DNA of 64,000 bases from Branchiostoma floridae (taxonomy: Eukaryota; Chordata; Leptocardii; Amphioxiformes; Branchiostomatidae). A program made the position numbers and the translations under genes. Positions 33,234 through 45,380 of this stretch are shown here, piece by piece. The stretch is from assembly GCF_000003815.2 (NCBI RefSeq), contig NC_049979.1, positions 12,500,766 to 12,564,765 of the forward strand, given 5' to 3'. The notes under the pieces are model-generated. The model searched no databases and was not told where the DNA came from. It worked only from the letters and a program-made list of their open reading frames with translations. Within the stretch, counting starts at the first letter, position 1. Every line of letters begins with the position of its first letter.

Positions 33234-34485
33234 TCACATCTTGGGCACCAGTCCTGAGTCAGGTGCACTAACTTTGATAAGTCCCTGAATCTCCTTGAAC
33301 TTGGGGTGGTTCTTATTGCCGACCAGCTGCAGCAAGGTGCTCTCTGAGGTGGTGAGGACCGCGCCCGCCTGCCGCAGACGGTCGAAGGCGTACACTCTGG
33401 AACCGTGAGGTAATGAAAGATGATCTGTTTATTTCACAAAGAAACTGCATGTACCATATTCCAACCAATGTTTCATACAAATCGTTGCTGTAGTAGAACA
33501 AGATACTAGCAGTTGAAGGTACAAATGTATATCACATGCCAGTTCTCGTAACGGTAGTTTCTTTTTCGACATTTGACAGATCAGAATACGAGAAATTGAG
33601 CACAATAGTTAATGTCATACAATGCCCAACAAAAAAGCCCAGCTTATAACCCTGCTAAGACACACTACTTTGAAATGCTCAATGTAATATCACATCTAAT
33701 CATATCTGTATTCTGTATTACTTAGTTTATTTCTGTAGATAATAGCTGGCACAAGCCTGGCAGACAAGCAGGGAATGAAGGAAATTGTGCTTCATAGGTG
33801 ACTCATTTTGGTATAAAAACTTTACTACTGTTGAACTTATATGATGATGATATCTCTAAACTAGACAGAGAAGTTGAGAGAATACACCAGAGGCCAGGCA
33901 AAAAGTACAGTTGCTGCCCGCATTTCTTGGCAGGTTAACTCTACAATCCAAATCCGATTTCTACCATGTTACTTAAGTTAAGACATGTGGAGGCTGATAT
34001 AAAGGTTACGTTTCAGATGGCTATGACCGTCATAAACTCTCCTTCACACACCTGTCCATCTGACTTCTGGACGAAGTGGCGTCCGCTATGACGTGCACCT
34101 CCAGGCCCCGCGCCAGCAGGTCCAGCGCCGTCTGCTGCACACACACGTGCGCCTCGATCCCGAACAGCACCACGCTCCGCAGCCCCGCCATGGACTTCAG
34201 TACCTCCTCCACCTCCGGCACCACCATGGAAAACTTCGTCTTCGGGACCACGACCTTTGCACTGCTAACGTCCAACTCCGCTACGGTACTGCCCAGCCCT
34301 TTTGGGTACTGTTCCGTTACGATTAGCGGGATGTCCAGGATTTTGCTGGCCTCCACGAGCCTCTGTCCGATTTGAAGGATCTCCGGAAAGAATTTGATGG
34401 CCGGTCGGAATCGCTCCTGCATGTCGCAGAGGAAGAAAGCGGCGGTTTCGGCGCTCAAGTTGCCCAAAACTCGTGTGGCAGCCAT
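33234..34485 (-). CDS. ISOC2: Isochorismatase domain-containing protein 2-like hydrolase
   Basis: Two exons: 34052-34485 (start ATG 34485-34483) and 33234-33396, joined in phase 2 (AG|A gives Arg); 198 aa, close to the 205 aa of human ISOC2. The cysteine-hydrolase fold shows FLCDMQERF with the catalytic Asp near residue 20, TEQYPKGLG in the middle, and [16 protein letters not shown] with the nucleophilic Cys. [19 protein letters not shown] and HPKFKEIQ are family blocks. No presequence beyond the short [10 protein letters not shown] is obvious; vertebrate ISOC2 is reported in nucleus and mitochondria, with the substrate unknown. Its upstream region faces the death-fold gene at 36339 on the opposite strand. 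Confidence 0.88.
33721..33843. repeat. About 120-bp direct repeat, copy B (ISOC2 intron)
   Basis: Partner of 32608-32730, in the same orientation, in the intron of the ISOC2-like gene. Confidence 0.8.
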
Positions 34486-36338
34486 GTTTGTTGTAAGCAG
34501 GTGTGCTGAAGTGGGCGGGGCATTCGTAGCGACAGATTCGTAGAAAAGCGACTCTTGGCGACTTTTATTCGACCTGCAAAATCGGGTTTCCCCGAGCTCA
34601 GTTTAATAGGGGATTCCCCTTACTGTGCATGCGCTTCACATGTGTTGTCCACGTGAAGAACTTGACAGTTCTGTTCAAAATCTCAACCAACCAAGCACAG
34701 GTATTGCCAAATTAGCGCTGGCCTGGCCAATCAGAAACCGCCAAGAAGCAATTTCACATTTCGGAATCATGACCAGAGTGCATGTCAAGAAGTCATATGA
34801 CTCATTCCGCGAAAATCCAGCATGAGGCCTTTGTTTACGTTTATCTTAGTCAAGCAAAGTCCCTGATTCCAGAGATGTAGTCCGAGAAGTTTAGACTGTG
34901 AGCGTTGTGTATGCAGTGCATGTGCGGTAGGATATCCTGTAGCGTGATACTTTCCCTACATGATTGTAGTGTTTACCAAGGAGCTTTTATCAGTAAAAGC
35001 TCCTTGTGTTTACAAATGCAGCGCTAACAGGTTGCAGAACGATTTCTGGACGGGACCCTGGTAGTGAAGCGCTTGTCCAAAGACGGTCAAGGGATCAGAC
35101 ACAACAGCGCAGGTGGGTGTTACATGGAGTTCCATGTTGTGCATACCCGAATTCTTTTTCTCTTTACCTGGGTAACGAGGTTACAATTATATTTAATAAA
35201 TGGATGGGTAGGCATCGTGTGTTATTTTTTCCTTACAGATTGATAAATAAAGCCCACAAGGATCAAGTGTGACAGCATAACGTAACATTTGCCTTAGGGT
35301 ATATGACGCATATACAAAACAATGTTTGCATGTAATGTTTGCTCTGTCTTTGCAGTGTGGTACTAGCAAATGGTAACGTGTTAATGTTTAAAAACGTAAC
35401 GTTATATTTTCATGTAACGTTATAACATGTAGATTCCATTCGATACGATGGTGATCATTGCTTTGGTTGTAGAAGTATGAGTAACCGTTCCTCTCGCATT
35501 GTATTATGTTAGACCAAGGAGGTTCCCTCTTTCAACCTCCTTGGTTAGACCCGTGTCTGCAGCAATGGGGAAGCAGACCTCGGGTTTGTTATGATCACGT
35601 GACTGTTCTTGCGCAACTATACCTGGCGCGGGCCAGTGATGTAATTTTTAGGCTCGTGACTTGAGGTCATGACATGCGCTGTAGACTGTATTCTCCATTG
35701 AAGTCTCAAATACAAAGCAGAGGTTGGGTCGGCCCACGACATTTTCTGGTAATAGAAACTTAGGTCTGAGGTATTTTTTGCTATTGAAGGAAAAATTTGT
35801 CTGAGCAAAAAATTAATAAACGTTGCCAAGAAGGGAATATTTTATTGTCTTAGATTGGTTTCATATTCGGTCTGTTGGTAGGTTGTGGCAAGAACTGGAA
35901 ATGATTAGATGTTGGGCCCCCAAGCGACTTTCCACTGTACTGCGGCATTACGTCCTGTTTTGAGCCCGTTTTACGTCCTTATAAGGAAAGTAGATAGCTC
36001 TTGTGCTTGGGAGAAAGAAATACTGTAAGTTTGGGCCCTGTATCAGCTTGTCCTGTGCACACAGGGATGTTTCTGTCTAATAATTTGAAAGAGGAAAACT
36101 GAAGGTGGGGTTCTTGTGCCTTTTGGTATGAAGGTAGCTTCGTGATGATTGCCATTAATGAATGACAACTTGCATAATCAATGAGGACATGTTATAAATT
36201 TGATGAATTCCATCTTATTCAACTCATGAGCTCTTCAGCAATCAACTCATAGAACATTGTAGGAACCCTTACACAGCAAATATACTCCACTAGATTGTAT
36301 CCTTTTTTCCAGAGTGAAGACGAGCCCAGTGTTAGGAG

Positions 36339-38784
36339 ATGACGACCAACTCTTCAGCCAGTGGCGATAGGGAGTCTCCAGTGCTAAGCCCAAGGGAGGC
36401 AGGCGAGCCCTTCACTTATACACCGTCTGTAAGGCCAAAGAAAAGGTCTGCAAAAAATGGGCAAAGAAAGAAGAAGAAGGATGAAAGTAATGGACCACCC
36501 TGTCGGCCAGAATTTATCTCCAGGGAAGTTGGGAGTGACGGAGGTGTTATCGAAACCACCTGTAAGGATGTTGTTCTTCACATCCCTCGCAATCACTCAT
36601 CAGAGAAGGGAGTGCAAAATGTGACTGTTACCGTGACAACGGATCGTCCACCAGAAGCACAGGGCCCCCAGAAGGTGGCAGTTGCACCCCTGGTGAAAGT
36701 AGAGCTTAGTGAAGCAAAGAAAGTGGAAAAGAACATTGTTGTGGACATAGAGATGGATACAAGGATCAAAGATGAAGAGAACTCCACCCATATCGCGTGC
36801 CTCCGAAGCAGCTCACCTGCCAGTGGTTTTGAGGAAGTAGACCGTCGACTGTACCGCATGTTGCCAGGCAACATCATCCGACTGCTTCTGCAACGGCCCC
36901 TGCAGGAAAACTTCATCATGGTGGTAGCAAAGACAGTGAAGGAATATGTCTGGGACACACTGGAACGAAAAGTGACTTTTGCAGTGTTTGGTCCATGGGT
37001 TCTCCAAACGTCCATGGTCCCTGTCCTATTCTATTCCAGCCATGGCCGTCGTGGACTTCTGGCATGGTACGACTCCTTGAAGGAGAGAATGGGGTCTTCA
37101 AGTCAGGCAGAAGGCCATGTACAGTGGGGAGAAAGCTATGACTTGTACGTGGACAAACCACAGAAACTTGAGGTTATGGCATCACTCGAAAAAACATCTT
37201 GCTGGACAGTTAAAGATGAAAACGAACAGAAGATCATATCCAAGGAAGCAGTTGAGAAAAGGTGGAATGGCAAGCATGGGTTTGTGGTGTCCAAGAAGAG
37301 TGGCAAGAAGACCGACCCATTTGCCCTCACCTTAAACGTAAAGCCTGAGGAGAAAAGCAGGCCCTTTGTCTTCCATGTTGCCACCCCGGCCGGTCCCCCC
37401 GACAGTGCCCCAACAAGCCCACGGCTAAAGCGTCGAAGAAGAGGTACACCTCAGAGGAAGTTAACTGCCTGTCAAAATGCAATGGCTCCCTCCGTCATAA
37501 TCTGTGATGTTGTTAAGGCCAAAGTGACCCGACGCAGAAGCCAGTGGTATCAACTGGACTATGATAAAGGACAGCTGATTCCGGTCTTGACCAACCAGGG
37601 GGTCTTTGGACATAGCGAGAAGGTACTGAAAGAGTATTGGGTAGGGTATACCGATGGAAGAGTTGGCTTCTTCCGAAGAGATGATGTGGAAATTGTGGAG
37701 GGGTTCCGCCGCGAGGTCTGTCCAACCAAGGACGGCCTTCTCCGCTCCCTTTTAGAGCCTTGTCGCCATCTCAAGTTCAACTACAACTTCATCCGACAGG
37801 AGGTGGTGAGCAACCTTGTGAAGTGGCCCAGGTTTGCGAGGCAGGTTGGCTTCAATGAGGCTGACATCGAAGACATCAAAGTCAGGCATCGCGATGACAG
37901 CAAAGAGCAGGTGGCTGCAATGATGGAAGACCTTCGCCAGCGCACCGGGGAGGGTAAACCTGAGCTACTGATGACTGTCATGGAGGGACTCTTCCGCTGT
38001 GGGATTCCTTACAAGAAAGTCGACTGTCCTCACCTGGCACTCAAGATTCTGCTGGATTCCGTACTGTACACGGTGGCCCTCAGCACGCATCCAAACTACA
38101 TGAAGCTTGGAGCTGAGCTTGGGTACAACATCATCCATCTGATGAGGATCAACAAGCAGTGCAAAGGAGCGAGCAGACCTGAAAAAGTAGGTTTTGCAGT
38201 GTAGTATTTGTTTGCATACCCAGTAATTTAACTCATGGCATAACACCAGGTTTGCATTGAAGAATACAAGCTGCATGTCTGGACTGATAAATTTCATCCA
38301 CCACACCAGGATGGTCCCTTCTTTTTGATAAGTGTGGTGGGATCTTTTACATACTGGATATGTGGCTGTCCTCTTGTTTATCTTGCCTTGTAAACTTTTC
38401 TATGAAATTAGATTACGCAAGTTCACATATCATACTGACCTCTTCAATCTGTACCTGTATCTATAGAGCCGGTATAATGAAGGAGATCTTTTCAACCTCT
38501 TAGGCATAACACCCCCTCAGCACATTCTGTGTACTGGTTCAGTGATAGCTTGCTGAGCCTGTTTCTGCATCCGTCCCGTCCAGGCGTGCCAGCCGGAGTA
38601 CACCATCCTGCAGGAGTGGCAGGCGCAGAAGTGGAGCGGGAAGAGACAGGACCCGGTGGACATGCTGCAGTGGCTGCACATCGTGGTGCAGGAGATGGGG
38701 GGCGAGGGGAACCCCAACCAGGAGTTCCGACACATCCAGGGAGTCATCCTCTTCCTGCTCTGCTACAAGAGGATCCCGTTGTGA
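36339..38784 (+). CDS. Uncharacterised protein with SH3-like segment and two death-fold-like segments
   Basis: A long exon 36339-38186 (616 codons) joins at phase 0 to 38584-38784 (66 codons plus TGA), giving 682 aa. An in-frame TAG just upstream fixes the start; a ttccag acceptor at 36313 implies an upstream UTR exon. Residues 1-160 are polar with a Lys/Arg tract at 32-47. Residues 165-350 look folded but are unrecognised. A second basic tract lies at 362-374. Residues about 385-455 resemble an SH3-type barrel (WYQLDYDKGQ, then YWVGYTDGRVGFFRRDDVEIV). Residues about 480-555 resemble a death domain (NLVKWPRFARQVGFNEADIEDI). A second death-like segment starts near 570 and spans the exon junction (YMKLGAELGYN, then YTILQEWQAQKW). 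The combination suggests a nuclear or signalling adaptor. Domain calls are by eye. Failure to splice would end the protein after VGFAV, at 621 aa. Confidence 0.7.
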
Positions 38785-38837
38785 TGGTACTGGTACTGTC
38801 AGACATTTGTTCACTCCATTTTGTGGACCAACATCAC

Positions 38838-39150
38838 AGTTGGGGAGGGTACCAGTACAGAAAATTCAGGTACATGTACAGTCTAGGTCCAGAGGATCAG
38901 GTCTAGCTCTAGACCTGAACCTGATTGTGCAAACTTGTGAATGGGCAGTACTAAAAAAAGTTTAAAATCCTATCTTCATGTAAACAGCACTATTGCCTCT
39001 GTTAACTTAGACGAAGTTTGACTGTAGAAACTTGTTAAAAATGACTATTAACTCCTCCCTACTTCAATTTTGTTATTTCTAGGGCCAGTAAGCCCCCAAA
39101 CATGTGAATGCCTGCTGGTATAATGTGTTCATTTTCGAATTGGTTTATAT
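38838..39150. mobile_element. Degraded relative of the hAT-like MITE at 24455-24887
   Basis: Shares gggtacc-gtacag, iterated aggtc/gacct blocks with agacctgaacctgatt, and gtgaatgcctg-taataatntgtt with the 433-bp element, in the same order. Terminal repeats are eroded. It lies in the presumed 3' UTR of the death-fold gene. Confidence 0.6.
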
Positions 39151-39525
39151 GAAGCCTCATATAAACTGATGTTCTTGAAATGTACAATGAAGTCTTATGT
39201 CACATATATCATTTTGAGGACCATGCTCCTCTCTAATCTATGCAGAAACATATTTATTTTATTCAACTTTTTATCTATCTTTTTTTCCAAATCCAGTGTT
39301 TTTCCACCGTCTTCAAGTCATTCCAGAAGTGTTCTCTTTAAAAGATATGAGCAAGTTCATACCACAGACTTTCTGATGCACATGCAATGCAAAAATAAAT
39401 GTGAGTGTAATAGCAACATCAAATGCAATTTGAAGCTTCATCAAAAGTCAACCATGATAATGTTAGGCCTTAATAATAGCTAATAGCTATAGTTGGGCAG
39501 CCTTGGCTGTTTGTACAGCTTGACA

Positions 39526-39531
39526 AATAAA
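39526..39531 (+). terminator. Candidate polyadenylation signal of the death-fold gene
   Basis: AATAAA about 740 nt after the stop codon; another AATAAA lies at 39394-39399. Confidence 0.35.
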
Positions 39532-40389
39532 TGTATAATGCTATAGATGATAATGTCTGAAAAACATCACAGTATTTGCTTTAAGTGAAAACATACCGGT
39601 AACAGGGTTTCTGTGATGCTTTCTATGACAGGTGTCTGTTTTGAAGACACAGAACCAAGGGCTTCTTTGTTAACTTTGCTGGATGAAAGACTTTGAACTT
39701 TGTACATATTCAGGGATGCTTCAGGTTCTATTAAGTAACTACCGATAGCCACTCTTTTGATTTTGAAAGTGGCATTTTGCATTAATGTTTGTATATTTTG
39801 TGAATTACTTATTTCAATATATGTACATGTGGGTATAACTATGTATAGGGGAATTGTAAGGTAAATAATATCATTTAGAATATTATTAGAAAAAACTAAT
39901 TAAATGAAAAAATGAAATGTAGCCAGTAGACAGCTGTAGAAAAAAAGGGTTTTCTACCAGTCATTTTGACCACTCATTTTGATACATTTTATACAGGTAA
40001 CAATTGGTGACGATTTGTGAATTTTGCTAACATTTTGTAAATTTTTGGCACAATGCTTGTGATAATACTGCACTTGTCCATCCAGTCAGGTAACAACATA
40101 AATAAAATTGTACCTAGAAGGGAAGTAAAATGAATGAAATGATGCCAGTACTAGTAGCTAAGTCATATGGTTACAGGGTATGGGTGGGCAAGATGTTTGC
40201 ACCAGTATGAACGTAAGAATAAGATAGGAAAAATGTAAGAATAATGTTGAGTGTATGTACTGCATTCTTGACTGTCTCTTTTAGGTCAATTTTTAGGTGC
40301 ATTTGCCTGGATGCCAGATCCATCCACTAGACGATACTAACCAATGTTTATTGTAATCCTTTTAATAAAGGTTAATTAGGTATCTCTTT

Positions 40390-40418
40390 TTCTGTCTCTC
40401 TCTCTCTCTCTCTCTAGG
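40390..40418. repeat. (CT)n microsatellite
   Basis: About 14 CT units in intergenic sequence. Confidence 0.85.
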
Positions 40419-43316
40419 TATGTTTGTCTGTATTTATGTTACCAGCGCAAGCTGTCTGGGCTGACCTGGTGTAATGAATTGTTTTCATTGTTAATAAATA
40501 CAAAAGATTACTCAAAGATTGGGAGCATCAAGCCACAGGCCATTGTTCAAGTGCTTGAAATGAGGTTACATTGCTGGCAAAATGGTTCAATCTACAATTG
40601 TATCGGTACAAAGTTCTGGAGCTCGTGCAAGTGTTTGTTTCTGTTTCTTTCACATAACTGGTAAACAGTCTTTAGGCATAGCACACCAGTTTTGAACAGA
40701 CTTACAGGTTTGATCCATCAAGACTAGGATTCACCCCTACCATGTTCAACTTGTGGCTTGACTCAAAAACAGGACTTCTGGCTTCAGGTTCATGTGTACC
40801 GTCCGAGAGAACGGTACTCATAGAGAGAGCTGGGTACTCGTATCAGCACTCCCCCCCAACAATAAACGCCAGCGCCCATGGAAGGCCGCGAAGGATGCCC
40901 CACTGTTGTGACAGGGCGGGATTGGTATCACCTTGTGCTGTATGTGGGTCCTGCATCCAGGCTATACATGTAGGTGTAATTGGATATCTAATTGCATTAA
41001 GTTACACCTGTATCATACATCTGAGACTATTTTGTATTTGTCAGATCATGGACTGTTGCTATGGCTACCACGGCCACTTTGCTCCTTAAGAATATCATGA
41101 AATCACGAAGAAATTTGCAGACCACATTTTGTTTATGACGTTTGTGTACAGCGCAATATTTACTGCATCTTGCATACTGTATCCTATGCATGTCAAATAT
41201 GAAATCATGACACACAAACTGACAAAGTCGGAAAAATAACTACAACATGATGCAATTATGTAATGGATATGCATGATTGATGTGCGTACAAATGCATGAA
41301 ATGTAGCAAACCTAAAATAAAATACTTGTTGCTGGTAGTAACTGATCATACATGATATTATCTGATCATACCCCTACTCATTAAGGTGCTATGTAACAGC
41401 AATAAGTCAAACATGATAGAATCTTTCAATATCCTGACTGCAGAATCACAAAAGTTTGTTTTCTCATGCATGATGAGGAGTAAAAAAAGCAAAGTTCAAT
41501 GTTAAACCGCAAACATTATCCCCATTACAGTACCATCAACATTAAGGGTTGCAGTGTTAGTCATAAGCATACGGATGGGCATGGAGTACAAAGTTATATT
41601 GTTGCATGGAATTTCAACATTTACCTTGGCAGTTAAATTACCACTTTTCTTAGAAAAATGCAAAACACAAGTAAAACATGTTAACAATGAAACTTAAAAA
41701 AAATCAACCTAGTAATGTAGTATCGAATGTTATTCACCCAAAGGAAATCTCGACTATTCAATCTAGCTCTGTCATGCTTCATTCTTTTGCGCTTACTTTC
41801 CTCACTTAACTATTTTGCTGCTATCATTTCTATGTAACATTATGCCATGATAGTGCTGGCAGACATACACAAAGATCTCAGTAACTCTTGGTCACGATCC
41901 TATTGTGTCACACAATTTGCATTGATACACGTTAAGACACTGCATTTGCTAATAAAAGGCATGAAGGAGAAGCCTCTACCTGAATCTGTGGTGACACATT
42001 CTAGATTGGCTCCAGGATACAATGTACCTTAACTTTTCACAGTGGGGGCCCAAAATACTTTTTTCTCTTTCCCTTTTTAATTGCCTTTTTAATAGACAAT
42101 CTTTCTACAAGTCTCCAAGGCATAATACAAGCTTTTATTAGTACTCTTATAATTTGTCTAAATTGTGATTGATACCGGTCGTACAGGTGGTACACTTGAA
42201 TATCAAGTCCTGTTAAAAATATTACATAATGGTGAATTTTATTCCTTTTAGCTTCCACCCTTTCTTGACTTACATAATATAATGTTATCATTCTAGATTC
42301 TGATAATCTATGTTGAAGATGTCACCACAGTTGCACATCTAGATACAAAATATTCTTATATCTACCATTGACAGTGTAACAAAGGTAGCATGTAGCAATA
42401 TGACTTCTTCTTTCAGTACCACAGTACCATAGGCAAGAATACATTTAGGTAGATTCTCTGTGAGACACATACATGTAAACATGTAGGTCCTCTACTTCCA
42501 ACCACACTTTCCACTTATTGCCATTGACCAGACACTACATGTAAGTGCAATGATAAGTTCAAAATTGGTCTCCTATTCCCTTGTCTGATGCCGTATCTAC
42601 CTTACATCACTTTGTAGCACCAAAAATCAGCTATGCTACCTTCACTGTACATGTATATTGTTTCCTAAGCTTACCAGCATTTAAACTTAATTGTGTTTTA
42701 TAGTTTTTTCTACATCTTTCCTTCACACCTGACATTTATTCCCTATTTTGTTTAGATTCTATTACATTACTCAATGTTCAAGAACGCTTTGCCATATATC
42801 AACATATTTAAATCTACATCGTAATGTACCACAGTATAGATACTTTGAGTTCACCTAATCCACAACCACCCCCAGAGTAAATAGACAAGTTCTCAGTGTT
42901 AGTATTCTTACCCAATGTCTAAAAAATAGTGCAACTTTAGATTCTTACTTTCATGACAGGATATGTAAATCAACATCTCTTGGTTAAGCCAGTGTCTCCT
43001 TCCCAAAATATTTTGCTTCTTTTGTGGACAAAAGTGAGGAAGCCGTATCAATGGCTCGATGGATATTATTAGATGGATGGAAAAGTTTATGTTCAAATTA
43101 CATCTGTTTCCTCAGTCCATAACTTTAACTAATCTGGTTAATTCAACAGAGCGTTTTGATTTGTGAGTTACCAGTAAATCTGTTTCTTTCATACTTCATA
43201 CGTCACTATATTTTGTCTCTTGATTGTACACCTATGTGACTATCACTGTTAAATCAATGCATTATGTAGTATCCATCCACCCTATTGAAGACCAAGACCT
43301 GCGTATACAGGACTGG

Positions 43317-43322
43317 TTTATT
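43317..43322 (-). terminator. Candidate polyadenylation signal of PC
   Basis: TTTATT on the plus strand (AATAAA in the PC transcript), about 300 nt beyond the stop codon. Confidence 0.4.
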
Positions 43323-43622
43323 CAGTTTGATGAAGTTTTCTCTAAACAGAAGATTTTTCCTCGTCTGCCAATGATTCATTATAGCCCACAGGAAGGTACC
43401 AAAACATCTGCAGGTAAGCAAAACTGTGGACACAAGAAAACTCCAGTGACCTAAGATAAAGATAAAAGTCCTTCAAACACCCAACGGTGCATTGGGCAGC
43501 TCCCATCTCCATTTCTGTAGCCTTGGGCCAGCATGGCTTATACATTGGGGGACTAACCTGGCAAACCCGTTCTTTTCAAGACAATGTAGAGTTGTAGAAT
43601 TTGGTGACCTTTTCTTTGGGGG

Positions 43623-45380
43623 TTATTCAAGATCCACGAGCAAATCGTCTCCCTCTAGACTCATGCCCTTTTCCGCAGAGATTTTCTTGACGACACCATC
43701 GATGGGCGCCTTGACGACCATTTCCATCTTCATGGCACTCAGCACCACCAGGGGGTCACCTTTCTTGACCTTGTCGCCTTCTGTGACCTTGACGTCCACA
43801 ACGGAGCCGGGCATGGGCGCTCCGATGGACCCCTTCACACCCTTCAGGGCCTTGGGGTGGAAGTGCATCTCCTGAAAAGAAATCACATTTATTTTCTTTA
43901 TTGGCAAAATGTGCAACAAGACATTACAGAGACAATGAAGGCAGCATAGGCTGATGGCTCACATAAAATACAGAAGACAACATGTAATATCTAGAGAACA
44001 CACAAAGTTGTACAAAAACCAGATAAACACAAAAAATACTAATGGCTCATTTCTAAAATATAATAGCAATAACTGTCAATAAGGAGTAGCTAAGCTGGAA
44101 AGGGCAGTGACTCTTTTTGATGTTAACGTATACAAAGTATGAAGTGTTCACATGATAGGGAAAAGATAGCACTCAACCAGTAGTCTCACAGTCACCAAAA
44201 GTTACCTCCATATAACATTCATGGAGGTTATATTTTCACTAGCCTTTTTGTGTGTGTGTGTGTATGTCAGCAAGATAACTCAAGAACGGCTGGGTGGATT
44301 GGTTTCATACTTGGTGTGTTGGTAGGGTGTGATTGCCAAACTCTAGTTTCATATTATAGCTTTCAGTACCATAAAAGAGCAAAACTATATCAGTATAGAT
44401 ATCTCTGTCTAAAATCTGAAATTTTGAAGATTTTGTTTGAAGAAAGTGGTCTTTATCAAAAACAAAATGGGCATGGATCACCGCTGCTGGCTGTTGTGAA
44501 GCCCCTTCAACCACCGTTGTCGCGTGTCCTCAGCGAGTGAGTAAAGTGAGGTCTTCATCATTCAGCAAAACTATTTTTTCAAAGCTTAGGACTGACCTTG
44601 AGCGCCTGGTTGTCCTTGACCAGCACTGACCGCAGCTGACCGTTCATCTCGAAGAAGACCTCCCTCTGACCCATCTTGTTCAGGTCTCCCACGGCCAGCG
44701 GCTTGATGGACAGTGTCTTGCCTTTCTCGATGGCAACCTAAAAAAATTTCAAATGAGGGATTTCATTACTCAAACATTCAAAAAGTCTCAGTCTCTGGTA
44801 AAATCATGTACATGTATTACAATAAGTCCAATCATAAGAAGCTATGAAAGTGTAGTAAAAAGTTTAGGAATTCAAATTGCAGCTGTTTTGCTGCTATTGG
44901 AAAGGGTTGCAGTCCTCATGACAAAAATTAACTCTTCAGGGAGCTGATTATATAGACCATTTCTTACCCCACACTCCTCAGCAATCTTGCGACCAATGAG
45001 GAAGGGTCTTGTCTTTATCATTTGTCAAGCCTTTTTAGTGTTATGATAATCCTGTTTTCCGCAGCAAGGAGCCACATCTGGCTGTCTGTAAGTAATAAAC
45101 CCTCAGTACCTAAACAATTTCTTACCTCACACTCTTCAGCAATCTTGGGTCCCGTGAGGAACAGTCTTGTCTCCAGACAGTCCACAGGACCAAAGTCACT
45201 CCTGAAGTCTAAGTACTCGTCCAGCACGGTGGGGTAGAGCGCAGCGCTCAGGACGTCCCAGTCCTTCACAGGAATATTCTTCCCAAACTTCTCTATGAGC
45301 TGGAGTTTCAGTGCGGCAAAGTCCAGCGGCGGCATGGACTCACCAGGCCGGCCGGTCACCTTCTTCATGCCCTTCAGGAT
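43623..45380 (-). CDS. PC: PC C-terminal exons 16-18: linker and biotin carrier domain
   Basis: Exons 45126-45380, 44597-44737 and 43623-43871. Exon 16 covers the end of the carboxyltransferase extension ([24 protein letters not shown]), and exon 17 the tetramerisation/allosteric strand region ([14 protein letters not shown]). Exon 18 is the complete biotinyl domain with the biotinylated Lys in SAMKME and the GAPMPG turn, ending LVDLE and TAA. Confidence 0.95.

Larger units (their letters stand above)
39540..43600. other. Intergenic sequence, no gene recognised
   Basis: Between the death-fold gene and the 3' end of PC. A 115-codon frame at 40742-41089 has Cys pairs but no recognised domain and poor start context. 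The remainder is AT-rich and without supported coding sequence. Confidence 0.55.

Noticed and set aside
34076-34375. 99-codon plus-strand frame
   Set aside because: Antisense shadow of ISOC2 exon 1, whose minus-strand translation matches a known family.
36384-37780. Several minus-strand frames of 60-140 codons
   Set aside because: All lie under the long death-fold exon and are shadows of its codon bias.
40742-41089. 115-codon frame with Cys pairs
   Set aside because: No domain recognised; the pattern could be repeat-derived. Kept as intergenic.
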